From Paulinella micropora (Eukaryota > Cercozoa > Imbricatea > Euglyphida > Paulinellidae), in assembly GCA_019918135.1 (NCBI GenBank), contig WBZZ01001386.1, positions 1 to 40,000 of the forward strand: a stretch of DNA of 40,000 nucleotides. Direction: 5' to 3'. The notes below the pieces were generated by a model. It saw only the letters and a program-made list of their open reading frames with translations. It did not search any database and was not told the DNA's origin. The translations under genes were made by a program, and so were the position numbers. Of the stretch, positions 8,009 through 18,052 are shown in pieces. Positions within the stretch are counted from its first letter, which is position 1; each line of letters opens with the position of its first letter.

Positions 8009-9696
8009 GTCGCTAAGACTAAGAAGGCAAAGTCCGTCCACCACGAGTTTATAGAAATAAGAGCGGGAGGCCATATATTATCCAGAATGGTAAAAAATAT
8101 TATCTTAATTTTGGTAAGAAAACAAATGATTTAAGCACATTACAAATTGTTAAACTTTTTATAAAATATATTAGCAAACCAAAGTCTCAAAGGGCTAGCC
8201 GCAAACCAAGAGAAAAAATAATCAAATCTGATTTCAATCGTCTTGAACACGAGAACCGAAACCAGATACAAAGCAACTTACAAAAGAAATATGATTTAAT
8301 ACATGACGAGGAAGAAAAGGAAAAGAAGAAAAGGGAGGATTTAGAAGAGGAGAAGAAGAGACTAGAAAGAAAAATCCAAGCCGATGCTAAGGAACTAAAA
8401 GAAACAATGGATAGGGAACATAAAAAACAACTTGCGGAGATTAAGGAAAGACAGGAAGAAAAATCTAGGGAACAGAAAAAGGAACAACGACTTATTCATG
8501 AACTACAGGCAGAACAACGACATAGACAGGGATTATTGACTGCTCCAGTTGCACAGCCTATTATAGCGAACCCTAATCCCCCTTCAACTACAAATAAACC
8601 AAAGAAAACCGCAACTACATCTTCCCCAAAAATAACTGATATAACTGACAAAGTAAATAAACAAGAAAAAGATTTGAAAGAAGAAAAAAGACGAAGAATT
8701 ATTGATGAAATGTTCTCCGAGAAAACTAGAAAAAAACGTGTCAAAAAAATGAAAAATAATACAATAATAAATCACCTTAAAAAAGCAGGCATTAATATCC
8801 CTATAATAAAAAATAAAGGTTCAAACGACTACGCCACTAGTTTAAAGAGATGGTTATACACACAAAAAATCACTGAAAACATATTATCGGCAGAAGATGG
8901 ATGGGATAAACTAGAACAATTTACAACAGAAATGATTGCTAAAAATGAAAGCAAAAAGAATGAAGAAAAAAAAACTCCTGTAAATAGCACTCTATCGCCA
9001 ATAGACCCACCCCGTTTTGAAAATTCTCCAGATGCTAAACAACTTATATTAGAAATGACAAATCCACAACCAGCGGAGACACAACCGACAGATGTAGCAC
9101 CACCCACGAGCACAAGTTCTGCGGAGCCGCAGCAACAACAGCAAGATGAGACACCAGAGCAACAGCAGGAGCAAGTCCCATTACAAGGTGAGGGGCGGGG
9201 ATTAATGACTAATGAAATAGATGATATAATGAAAAAATATGGATGGTATCTCGGAGCAATAGCCAGTGATGAAATCTACAAGTTGAAGCCCGGAAGCAGA
9301 AAACGATACGGATTTATTATGAATTTAGATAATCACAAACAATCGGGGTCTCATTGGATTGCTATATGGGTAAGTCTGGATAAAGACAGGTCAGTGGAAG
9401 TGTATGACCCATTAGCACTTTACCAACCAACGGAAGACTTTCAACAACAAATGAAACGACTAATTGACAAAAGCCACCCCGATAGTTATTTATTAATGAA
9501 GGTTAATCAAGTAAAACAACAATCTGACACAACCGACACATGCGGATGGCACTCAATGAGGTTTTTAATGGAGCGAGCGAAAGGCAACCGCTTTAAATTT
9601 GCTAGTGGATACACAGACTTAAAGGAAGAAGAAGCGGAGAAATTAAAAGCACAGAATGGTTATGGGGATGGTGAGGGATTTAATACATTCATATAA
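8006..9696 (+). CDS. Adenain-like maturation cysteine protease, probable frameshift near 8040
   Basis: Capsid maturation protease of the adenovirus/Ulp1 type. The catalytic domain is at the C-terminus. Numbering from the in-frame ATG at 8407: His316 in GSHWIAIWV, Asp334 in VEVYDPL, Gln372 in VKQQSD and Cys379 in DTCGWHSMRFLM. A long Lys/Glu coiled coil and a Pro/Gln-rich linker precede it. The frame stays open well upstream of 8407 and reads GRPYIIQNGKKYYLNFGKK near 8070, which looks like genuine protein. The only plausible start, ATG 8006 after a TATACA motif, is in a different frame, so I infer a one-base shift near 8035-8045. Without it, translation would start at 8407 and keep the catalytic domain. 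Confidence 0.85.
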
Positions 9697-9707
9697 AAAA
9701 TTATTCG

Positions 9708-9721
9708 TATAATATACAATG
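9708..9721 (+). promoter_or_regulatory. Start-proximal motif ATAATATACAATG
   Basis: A TATACA run abuts the penton ATG at 9719, like those at 1941 and 7998. The spacing to the ATG is the same in all three. Confidence 0.4.
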
Positions 9722-10531
9722 GATTACAAAGGGGGCAGGTCGAGTGGTATCTATTACATAAATAGTAAAAACAGAATAACAGGCACAGATAGCGACTTTA
9801 CACACGAAATAAACTTAAAATCACTGGACAATCCCACACATTGTAAAATACTTCATATCTATGTTCCAAAGTCGTATTACTCTGTGGCTTCGCCATATAA
9901 TACTTTTACTCTTAGCGAAGACGGGTATGAGGCTTTAATTACGATACCTGAGGGAAACTACACAATGAACAATCTAAAAAATAAGTTGACGGAGGTGCTA
10001 ACCGCAGACAGCCCCAATAATTATACTTATGTTGTATCCAGTAATAATACCAGCATAGAACCAGAAGATGGCAAATTAACATTCAGTGTTTCAAATAACG
10101 GAGGTATTCAACCGCGGTTTATATTTGATGCTGATACACGTATTCACGAAGTAATAGGGTTTGATAGAAATTCAACATATTTCTTCGCCAATGACTTCAT
10201 TAAATCGCCAAATGTAATTATTCTAACTGGGGAAAAGACTTTGTATCTTCAATCGGACTTAGTTGGTGAAGGAGATAATCACGTGCTACAAGAAATATAT
10301 ACTGCCAACGAAATACCATTTGGTGCTGTTATATACGACGGAAGTGGGTCAGAGTATGGTAAGAAATTATCAACCAGTTCAAATAATGTATTTAGGTTTT
10401 ATCTTACAGACGAAAACGATCAGGCTATAAATCTTAATGGTTTGGGAGTTGTTATGACTTTGTTGATTTACAGGGAAACGAATTATTTTAATTTATTTAC
10501 ATCCTTTTTCAATCTTTTGAAACAGAGATAA
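9719..10531 (+). CDS. Minor capsid (penton) protein (270 aa)
   Basis: Pentameric vertex protein of a double-jelly-roll virion, expected to be a single jelly roll. The N-terminal pattern (YYINSKNRITGTDSDFTHEI), the block KILHIYVPKSYYSVASPYNTF and the characteristic IPEGNYTMNNLKNKLTEVL are typical of penton proteins of polinton-like viruses and virophages. The rest is beta-rich and ends in a hydrophobic strand (VVMTLLIYRETN). The frame is intact. It lies just before the major capsid gene, as usual in this group, and 22 bases after the protease stop. Confidence 0.8.
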   Translation: MDYKGGRSSGIYYINSKNRITGTDSDFTHEINLKSLDNPTHCKILHIYVPKSYYSVASPYNTFTLSEDGYEALITIPEGNYTMNNLKNKLTEVLTADSPNNYTYVVSSNNTSIEPEDGKLTFSVSNNGGIQPRFIFDADTRIHEVIGFDRNSTYFFANDFIKSPNVIILTGEKTLYLQSDLVGEGDNHVLQEIYTANEIPFGAVIYDGSGSEYGKKLSTSSNNVFRFYLTDENDQAINLNGLGVVMTLLIYRETNYFNLFTSFFNLLKQR

Positions 10532-10560
10532 ATAATTATTTTTGATTTAATTATTTTTTC

Positions 10561-10570
10561 TATAAATATA
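10561..10570 (+). promoter_or_regulatory. TATA box upstream of the major capsid gene
   Basis: TATAAATATA lies 56 bases before the major capsid ATG. Most other genes here have the TATA run at the ATG itself, so this gene seems to have a longer leader and perhaps a different (late) promoter class. Confidence 0.45.
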
Positions 10571-10626
10571 TTCTTGTGAGTTAGCAAACAATCTAGATAG
10601 ACAACTGCCTAAAAATCAAAAACAAA

Positions 10627-12096
10627 ATGCCAACTCAACACGGAGGCGAATTAGACTTCAGCAAGACTGACTACATCAGTGCTTCTTATCGTTTGAATAA
10701 ACTTGCTCCACGTGAGGGCTCTGGAACCTTTGAGGTCACCACTGCTGGTGGGCAAGAACGATCATTTGACCTTATCAGTCGCCCGTTCAATCTCGCCCGC
10801 TCTTATTTGAGCTTTACTTATACTCTTAGAACAGGTGGTGCTAACATTTATAGTAGAATTTTTATGGACTGCCTTTCATCCATTAGACAAATTCAACTTC
10901 AGACCCGTAGCGGTGTTTATCTGTGCGACCTTAACCATCTCGGGACGGTTACTAAAATGCTTTGGAAGCCCGAGATATCTTTGAAGGATTTCCTTGACCT
11001 TCCTAATCACGATATTGCTACTGGATACGGCTGTATGCTTCAAAAGTGTAATGCGAATGGATTGATTAATGTTAGTGCTGTTGAAGCTACTAGAACTAAC
11101 TTTCGTGCGATGACAGATGTTGCTGATAACGTGGCGGCAAGAACTCTTGCTATGTTTGCTGAACCATCCATTAGTGCTCGTCGTCATAACGATACAGCAT
11201 TAACTGACGGCACTGGCGCACTTTCGCCTGTAAATGTTAATTACAACGAAGCAAAGTATTTGGCAGGTGTTAATGGTGCTGCTGCTATCAATGTGAAAAT
11301 TCCTTTGAGTATGCTTATTAATACTATTTTCGCACTTGATAAAACCATTATGTTTCCTGAGATTTTGACGATGCGGATTGTGTGGAGTGCTACTGACAGA
11401 GCTAGTTATACAGTGACTAATGGTGCGGCGACTGCTGCTAACACTGCGAATGTCGGCTCCGCGGGGACGGTTGTCAGTGCTGATGTTACTAATCTTGCTT
11501 TGTTTCTGGCTGTTGAAACTAATCCTGATGTCATTCAATCCATTCAGGCGAAGATTGCTAGCACTGAGGGTATGAGTTTTAACATTGATTATCCTTATGT
11601 TTATAAGAACTCAATTGGAGCATCCACAACCCAAAATATTATTATGCGATTTGACAGAGGTCATGGTCGCCGTTTGAAGAAGATTTATCACTCAGTTTTT
11701 AACAACGAAGAAAAAAAGAATACTGCTTATGACCACGATAACAGAGCACAGGCTAAGGTTGTAAATTTTTACACCACACTTGACGGAGCACGACAGCAGG
11801 AGTTTAATATTGATACCTCCCTAGAAGAAGACTATATGTATTTGAAATCAAAGATTGAGGGTTCGGCTTTGATGAATGCGGACATATACAAATATAACTG
11901 GTTCTGGGTTGATGCTTGGGATAACACTCGTCCGCTGTGGAGCAAAGACCAGAATGAGATTAGCGGACTTGACCTGTCTATGGAGCGACGATGGGAATTC
12001 ATTGGGACAACTGCGAATAATGCTCACAACCATTACACCGTGGCCATTACTCAGCGAGAGGTTCAAGTGAAGGCAAATGTTATTTCAATTAGTTAA
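10627..12096 (+). CDS. Major capsid protein, double-jelly-roll type (489 aa)
   Basis: Trimeric hexon-forming capsid protein. The start MPTQHGGELDFSKTDYISAS, the ISRPFNLARSYLSFTYTL strand block and the DYPYVYKNSIG region are the sort seen in major capsids of polinton-like viruses. At 489 aa it is short for a virophage capsid (usually near 600 aa) and fits the polinton-like viruses better. The C-terminal half includes AYDHDNRAQAKVVNFYTTL and ends with a strand reading TVAITQREVQVKANVIS. The frame is intact with no stops. Base composition is less AT-rich than in neighbouring genes, consistent with a highly expressed protein. The assignment rests on pattern, size and the penton-capsid order. Confidence 0.8.
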   Translation: MPTQHGGELDFSKTDYISASYRLNKLAPREGSGTFEVTTAGGQERSFDLISRPFNLARSYLSFTYTLRTGGANIYSRIFMDCLSSIRQIQLQTRSGVYLCDLNHLGTVTKMLWKPEISLKDFLDLPNHDIATGYGCMLQKCNANGLINVSAVEATRTNFRAMTDVADNVAARTLAMFAEPSISARRHNDTALTDGTGALSPVNVNYNEAKYLAGVNGAAAINVKIPLSMLINTIFALDKTIMFPEILTMRIVWSATDRASYTVTNGAATAANTANVGSAGTVVSADVTNLALFLAVETNPDVIQSIQAKIASTEGMSFNIDYPYVYKNSIGASTTQNIIMRFDRGHGRRLKKIYHSVFNNEEKKNTAYDHDNRAQAKVVNFYTTLDGARQQEFNIDTSLEEDYMYLKSKIEGSALMNADIYKYNWFWVDAWDNTRPLWSKDQNEISGLDLSMERRWEFIGTTANNAHNHYTVAITQREVQVKANVISIS

Positions 12097-12150
12097 GTGG
12101 GTAATTATTAATTTTGATAGTTAATTTATATTTTTTAATAATATACAATC

Positions 12151-12174
12151 TTTGTTTTCAATATTGAAAACAAA
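12151..12174. repeat. 24-bp perfect palindrome between the capsid and attachment genes
   Basis: TTTGTTTTCAAT is followed directly by its reverse complement. It lies 7 bases before the ATG at 12182 and 55 bases after the major capsid stop. It could end the capsid mRNA or control the next gene. Confidence 0.8.
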
Positions 12175-12181
12175 AAAAACA

Positions 12182-13397
12182 ATGTCTCACCAACGAAATT
12201 TGGTAGCACAAAATCCTAAAGGAGAGTTCATTAACCTAAAAGTAGGATATGATGGACACATTGATAATATGAAGACAGCCTTCGGCGAAACAACAACTGC
12301 GCAATTAACACCAGTATTACAAGAAATCTTTCCATATACCATTAATATGGACAAAAACAGAAACTAAAGCAAGTGTGTCATTTTTGGAAAATATGGCAGA
12401 ATTGAAAACTCAAGCAAATGCGACGGCGGATGCTGGATTAGTAAGTAAAAGGAGAATAAAATATAGAACTGGAACGGGTGTACTTGCTCGCTTTACTGCT
12501 CTATGGACAACGGATGATACAAAAGATTACTATTCATTTATTGGAATAGGAAACGACCTTAACAATGGCTTTTATTTTTACAAAAATCAAGCAGGAATGA
12601 ATATCGCACATTGTTCGGGAAATGCTGTAGATTATATTGACCAAGTAGATTGGGACGACCCTTGCGATGGAACTTCGGCTATGCCTGCCTTAGATTGGAG
12701 CGTAGGAAATGTATTTCAAATTCAATTTCAATATCTCGGATTTGGTGCTATTAAGTTTTCAATTGAAAATCCAGAGACTGGTGAATTTCAACTAGTTCAT
12801 ATGATTAAGTATGCTAATTCGAATGATGAAGTAAGCCTTGGAAATACGACATTACCCTTTACAGCCGTAATGAGAAATGATGCAAAGACTGGAATACAAA
12901 TTCTTAAAACGGCGAGTGCCAGTTTATTTATTGAGGGGACAAATACTATTAATACAAGTATTACAAATACTGCGGAAGGAGACGAAAAAACGAGCACCAC
13001 TGAAAGCCCCATTTTAAGTATCAGGAATAAAGCACTATTCAATAATAGCCTAACCAACTATTCAAATGTCTTTCCTTCCTTGGTAAGTATTACGAATGAA
13101 GATACTAAGTCAAATGTCGTCAGAATGGTATTGAATGGGACACTAACAGGGGCTGGTTTTGCCGATGTTGATGCCACAACTTCAATCGTAGATACAGACA
13201 CAAAAGCAACCGCTATCGCCAACGGAACGACAATTTTTAAGATTTATGTAAATGCCGCCTCAACTCAACAGATTAATCTCAGAACATACGATATTCAATT
13301 AACACCGAACGATGTTTTGACATTCACACAGAAGGCTGTGTCGGCAGGTGCTGGTAGCAATATTAATGTAATCGCTAACTTTATTGAAGACCAATAG
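12182..13397 (+). pseudogene. Fibre-like attachment protein with TAQLTPV module, one frameshift
   Basis: The N-terminal piece (12182-12367) contains FGETTTAQLTPVLQEIFPYT. The second piece (from about 12355 to 13397) continues SKRRIKYRTGTGVLARFTAL and GIGNDLNNGFYFYKNQAGMN. In large DNA viruses of protists and in polinton-like viruses these blocks usually sit in one protein, so I read the two frames as one gene shifted near 12350. The rest is Thr/Asn-rich, beta-type, and ends without a known domain. A receptor-binding or spike role is inferred from this module. The second piece has no good ATG (it would need GTG at 12375), which supports the frameshift. Confidence 0.7.
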
Positions 13398-13463
13398 ATA
13401 TTACATCGTTTAAAAGTGAAGTAAATAATAAAAAAAATAATAAGCGGAAAGCGATGTAATATC
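13397..13463. terminator. Bidirectional hairpin between convergent genes
   Basis: GATATTACATCG (13397-13408) pairs perfectly with CGATGTAATATC (13452-13463). It starts at the last base of the upstream stop and ends just before the stop of the opposing gene at 13466, so it could end transcripts from both sides. Confidence 0.65.
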
Positions 13464-13465
13464 AA

Positions 13466-13942
13466 TCAGAGATATTTTTTTACAGCATCTTTGTTATTAA
13501 AATAAGGTTGTTGAACTAAATATTCAAGGTATGGTTTGTCAATCTTAGCGACATCTTCAATTTTCATTTTTTTATACTTACCATATTGAAGAAAAATATC
13601 GGTTTCACTTTGTGTTATTTCTTCGCAGACCTTAGCCTTTATTTCGGTGATACCAGTCTCTTTTAAATCAGTCTCCTTAAAAGGTATTGTTGTTTTGGAG
13701 GTAGTCCAAAACAACGATTTGCTCGGCTCTTCGTCCAACACGTTTTCTAAACTATTATTATTTACTACTTTCACATTATCATAATGTTGATTTTGTTCAA
13801 AATCAACATTGGGTTTATATTGCTCATAAAAAGAAACAATGTCGGGTTTAGTCCATTTAATAGTGGGTTTCTTAACTTCGCTGTCAAGGTTCCATTTTTC
13901 AATTTCATTCAAGTAGTCCTGCTTGGTGCTCAGGTCGGTCAT
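13466..13942 (-). CDS. Small protein with an ExoX-C/DUF3820-like C-terminal motif (158 aa), paralogue 1
   Basis: The N-terminal two thirds are polar and unrecognised. The C-terminus reads FLQYGKYKKMKIEDVAKID followed by KPYLEYLVQQPYFNNKD. This G-K-Y-K-x(3)-I-x-D-V/I-A-x-I-D-x-x-Y-L pattern matches a small domain found at the end of exonuclease X-like proteins and in DUF3820 proteins, often with nucleases or polymerases. The neighbour at 13971 carries the same motif, so the pair probably arose by duplication. Both lie next to the polymerase gene in the same direction, which suggests a replication-linked role. TATATATAC precedes the ATG. Confidence 0.65.
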   Translation of the reverse strand: MTDLSTKQDYLNEIEKWNLDSEVKKPTIKWTKPDIVSFYEQYKPNVDFEQNQHYDNVKVVNNNSLENVLDEEPSKSLFWTTSKTTIPFKETDLKETGITEIKAKVCEEITQSETDIFLQYGKYKKMKIEDVAKIDKPYLEYLVQQPYFNNKDAVKKYL

Positions 13943-13970
13943 AGGTATATATACTACAAAATAATTTTTA

Positions 13971-14276
13971 TTAAATGTATTTTTTTACTTCACTTTTAAT
14001 TTCGGTAAATTTCTCAAACCACGGCTGTTTCATAACCCATTCAAGGTATGGCTTATCAATAACCGCTATATCTTGAATTTTCTTACCTTTATACTTACCA
14101 AATGGAAAAACATCGGTTGGCTTGCCAGCCCGCGCATTTTCAATTGCCTTTATTTGTTCTTGAATTACCTTTTCGATATCTTTCAATGTGAAGGTTTCAT
14201 TTTTATTTTCAATAGAGAGTTTTTCAAACATCACATCAAACTTCTCGCATAGTCTGGTGAGGGCGGACATTGCCAT
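13971..14276 (-). CDS. Small protein with an ExoX-C/DUF3820-like motif (101 aa), paralogue 2
   Basis: It begins MAMSALTRLCEKFDVMFEKL, has a helical middle, and ends with the motif FPFGKYKGKKIQDIAVIDKP followed by YLEWVMKQPWF. Paralogue 1 aligns with this part, whereas their N-termini differ. The motif is closer to the family consensus here (GKYKGKKI) than in paralogue 1 (GKYKKMKI). A second ATG two codons in is also possible. TCTATAT precedes the start on the minus strand. Confidence 0.7.
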   Translation of the reverse strand: MAMSALTRLCEKFDVMFEKLSIENKNETFTLKDIEKVIQEQIKAIENARAGKPTDVFPFGKYKGKKIQDIAVIDKPYLEWVMKQPWFEKFTEIKSEVKKYI

Positions 14277-14348
14277 ATATAGACTGGTAAAAAATTTATT
14301 GAAAAAAATTAATTATTTCATTGATATTTTAGAATTGCTCTCTCGTTT

Positions 14349-17300
14349 CTAATGTCTTTGATATCCGTAAGGAATACTATCATTTTCATTGATAAACTCC
14401 CGACCTTGCCATTTATTATCATTAACTTTCTTTTTTATGTTTGTAGTATGAACTATGCTAAAATGGTTAATATTTTGCTGTTTGCTATTTCGTGATAAAT
14501 GAATTTTCTTCATTTGAAAATCTCTAACATTTTCAATGCTTTCACCTAAATCCATCTTTTCATATACTTCTGGATTCAACCCTTTCGAATTCAACCCCTT
14601 ACCTCTAAGGTGGTAGTATCTCTTTTTTACTCCTTCATTTTCGTAGCATTCAATTATATGAACACCTTTGTCTTTATGTTTCAAGTCATTCTTAGTAAGG
14701 TAAGGGAGAAAGGCTTCATTCGTTGTAAATTCTAACATATACAATTTTGGAGCAATCCATATTCCTCTTATTATCTTACAGCAATCTCCTAAGTCATCCG
14801 TTATTCCTCCGAGAGATTTATCACCAAGCCTTTTGATTAGTTTGGCGAACCTAACATGCAACACTAGACTATCGGTATCGGTGTAATAGAAGTCGGCTTC
14901 TATGTCTTTATTTGGATTAGCCTCTTTTATGTAGTTATACATAATTCGCCTGCTATATGCTAGAATGAAAGCCCCGTAATGAGAAGGCTTTGTAATACTC
15001 TCTTCAATTATTACTTCATTTCTAGGTATTCCAGATACGTGCCATAGTTTGTTTCCGTCTTTATCTTTGAATTCAACCACATCAGATATGTAGTTTTTCG
15101 TCCAAAATTTCCAATACTCCTCATTTGATTTAATATATTCTGCTTCTGTTGGGATAGGTCGCTGTATCATTTTTCCGTATAACGAATTCATAAATAGTTT
15201 GGCTAGTAAATATTGCTGTGTGCCTTTTTCGCTATTTTCTTTCGCCTTAAACATTTCCAGTATGTATTCTTTGAAAACTGGTTCGGCCTCCTCTGTATAG
15301 TAGCCTTTATGAATTGTTATATCGTAGCATTCCTTAATCATATCTTCAATATCAACACTTGTGAGCAATTGGTCTCTCATATCCGCTAAATTCCACTTTA
15401 ATGAGCCCATTTTATTTCTCTGCCCTATTCTTGAATGTAATATGTCTTTTGGTGAGATATAATCAACATTGTAAATACCGATAGGAAGATAATTATAATC
15501 AAATGGTGCGATAGCCTGTTTAATTTCTCCAACCATAAATAAATTAAGCATCGCTGTTGGGTATAAAGATACGACATCCGCATCAACTAAATAATCGGTT
15601 AATTCGTCAAATGTGATTTTTCCCGCTAAGTAGTCCTTGTATTGTTTTGAAACAAATCTTTTTTTGCTTGGATATGTTCTTGCTCCGATAACCGCTTTTC
15701 TAAATGACTTTTCTTGTTCAATAGTTGGAAGCCTTACATCGTGCTTACCATCAATCATTTTCTTCCAGATATTGAAAGCAAGGCTTGAAGTTGAAATGTA
15801 TGAAGTTAAATTCACTGAGTGTTTTTCAAATATCTCTGTGTTTATTTTGTCATATAACTCTTTTAACCCCATAACATCACACTTCAAATATTCAAGACAC
15901 TTATTTCTTAATTCTTCGCTCATTTTTTCCCATTCTGTGGCTTGGTCGTGGTCAAAATCTCCTTTAAGAGTTTTACATTTCATATTTTCTAAGTTTTCTT
16001 TTAGAGTTCCCTGAGTATGCTTACACATATCCCACATTTTAATATTTTCAAATTGTAAAGAGATTATTGAGCCGTTATTAATCATATGTGATTTTGGTTT
16101 AATGCCTCTTCTTATTAATTCCTGTTTAATGAAGTAGTGGTCAAAGTTCGCTCCATTAAATCCATTCACATATAAAATCGGCGGTTCTTCATCTTTGTTT
16201 CTTTTCTTTCTTACTCCTGCTACTTTCTTGACTGGGTTATGAATATCTGGTTGTTTGTTTGCCCATTCAACTGCTAACTTCTTTCCTCTCTCTAGAAGTG
16301 TATCAAGAAATTTAGAAATACTATCTTTACCAGCAAAGTATTTAAATCCTTCCATCCCTTGAGTATATCCGACTATATAGCAGTCGTGAATATCAAAGCC
16401 TTCAGCAAGTGTGTTATTTCTAAAAGTTTCAAGGTCGTAATGAAGGAGTTCGTCTTTATTATTATATTTTTCTTTATGCTCCTTCGTTATTAAATGTCTC
16501 TTTCCATTCTTTAATATTTCTCTATTCACATAATTTATGATTTTTGGATTACAAGTGTGCTTTTTGATGTTTTTCTTTAAACATTGTTCGCATTTTTGTT
16601 TATATCTTTTAGTTAATCCAAAATAGTGGTTATTCTCTAAGTAAATCATAATGTCCGCTTCTTCTCCGATGTTGTTTGTGCTTATAGTTTCTCTTGTTAA
16701 GGCGTTTGTTATTTCATATGTCTTTCCTTCTTTTATCAAAGTATTAAGGATTTTACGGCGGTAGAGAATTTCTCTCTAATATCATTACATCTTTTTCTGT
16801 TAATAAGTGGCATATTAAGAAGATCTTTACAGAGAAAGAATAAACAATTATTATTCTTGCTAGCGGGAGATATCAATATGTTTTCATCAGATATTGTTTT
16901 TTTACATTTGTTTCTTCCTTCATAACAACCGCCTCCGTTTTCTTGAACTACTACTACCTTAGCATATTCAATAATTCAGTCATAACCTAATCCAGATGCT
17001 TCAATATTGCTTATGTTAAACTCATTCAACATTTCAATAAAATCGTCATAGTTTTTTATTTGAAAAGAATTAAATGTTTTCTTTTTATAATATCTATTTA
17101 ATTCTTCGTGGTCTGTTATGTATGTTATAGTGATATGAACATCCGCATTTCCTGTCATACCATTTTTTTTCGCATCCAATAGTATAGGAATTAGAACCTA
17201 TCGCTCTAATGCGTCAGTATCATAAAAGTTTATGTCTAATCGTTGCTTCTCGTATGTAAGAGAGTTTAATCTATTGTATCGCCTAGATTTTAACTCTACT

Positions 17301-17410
17301 ACTTTAAATTCCCTTTTGTTTTCTCTGGTTTCTGTTTTCCTCAAATTCGCCCTTACCTTCGCTAGTTCTACATTTTCCTTCGTTGGTCTTGGCGGTAATG
17401 GTGGTGGCAT
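14349..17410 (-). pseudogene. Protein-primed family B DNA polymerase, two stops and a frameshift
   Basis: Replicative polymerase of the polinton/virophage/adenovirus type. The main open part (14349-16739) holds exonuclease motifs HYDLETF (Asp102, Glu104), NGFNGANFDH and YLKCD, polymerase motif A DVVSLYPTAM (Asp388), motif B KLFMNSLYG and motif C YYTDTDS (Asp621, Asp623), numbering within that part. A C-x2-C-x7-H-x-C cluster near residues 50-63 may bind zinc. That part has no ATG at its 5' end. Coding-like sequence continues upstream: a frameshift at about 16740, then an in-frame TGA at about 16976, then an in-frame TAG at 17198, up to an ATG at 17410 (MPPPLPPRPTKENVELAKV). Joined, this is about 1020 codons, normal for such polymerases. 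Both stops can arise by a C to T change. It is unlikely to make an active protein. Confidence 0.85.
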
Positions 17411-17556
17411 ATTTTACTTTTATATTAGGGTGGATATAAAATATTGAAATAAATTAAATTGTTTTACCTTTATATATATATATATAAATTGTCTTACCTT
17501 TAATATGAAATTCATAATTTTTAGAAAAAAAATACTTTTTGTTTTTTGTTTTTGTT

Positions 17557-17733
17557 TTACTCTCCTCTCGCCTTCATTTCTTCGTATTCCTTAAGTTTTC
17601 TATTTCGTTCTTTTAATTGCTCCTTCCTCTTTTGATTAATTTCGTCCTTATTTCTCTTGTAATATGCTAGAGCCTTTTCGGAGTTAGCCTTTCGTTTGTC
17701 CTCAGGTGTGAGATATTTCTTGTGTCTCCCCAT
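17557..17733 (-). CDS. Small Lys/Glu-rich helical protein (58 aa)
   Basis: The ATG at 17733 is preceded by CTTATATATATATAGAG. It begins MGRHKKYLTPEDKRKANSEK and continues with helical, highly charged sequence such as YYKRNKDEINQKRKEQLKER. Stretches like this are common in small giant-virus proteins and in linkers of DNA-binding proteins. No function can be given. It shares a 42-bp upstream repeat with the next gene, which supports it being expressed. Confidence 0.55.
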   Translation of the reverse strand: MGRHKKYLTPEDKRKANSEKALAYYKRNKDEINQKRKEQLKERNRKLKEYEEMKARGE

Positions 17734-17742
17734 CTCTATATA

Positions 17743-17784
17743 TATATAAGTAATAATATTTATTTCTTTAAATTGTTTTACATT
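17743..17784 (-). promoter_or_regulatory. Duplicated 42-bp upstream region, copy 1
   Basis: From TATATAAG (17743-17750) to TTTTACATT (17776-17784) it matches 18053-18094 with one difference. It lies directly upstream of the 58-aa gene and overlaps the last codons of the following gene. A duplicated promoter is the likeliest reading. Confidence 0.6.
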
Positions 17785-18050
17785 TTATTATTTAATATAA
17801 TCATCACCCTAAATTTAAGTTGTGCGATTGCTTCTTCGCAAATTTGCCATTTGTGAATATTCAACATTGTTGGAGCCTCTAATGTATTGTTTCTCTGTTC
17901 TTCCCAAAACTTAAAGGCTTTGCTATATCGCTGAAGTGTTTCTTTTCTAGTGTATTTCTTAATCCTTCTATCATGAGCTAGTGCTTCTGGAAAATGTAAG
18001 TTGTATAGTTCTTTCAATTCCTTGTCCGCTTGTATCATTATAGAAGACAT
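17778..18050 (-). CDS. Uncharacterised small protein (90 aa)
   Basis: It begins MSSIMIQADKELKELYNLHF and is helical throughout, with HDRRIKKYTRKETLQRYSKA in the middle and AIAQLKFRVMIILNNKM at the end. A second possible start is the ATG at residue 5. It could be a small DNA-binding or structural protein. I do not recognise it. The start lies just after the second copy of the 42-bp upstream repeat, on the minus strand. Confidence 0.5.
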   Translation of the reverse strand: MSSIMIQADKELKELYNLHFPEALAHDRRIKKYTRKETLQRYSKAFKFWEEQRNNTLEAPTMLNIHKWQICEEAIAQLKFRVMIILNNKM

Positions 18051-18052
18051 AT

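Noticed and set aside
16976..17200. Alternative genetic code with TGA or TAG read as an amino acid
   Set aside because: Other genes here end at TGA and TAG in sensible places (for example TGA at 5888 and 7898, TAG at 6675). Single C to T changes explain both stops.
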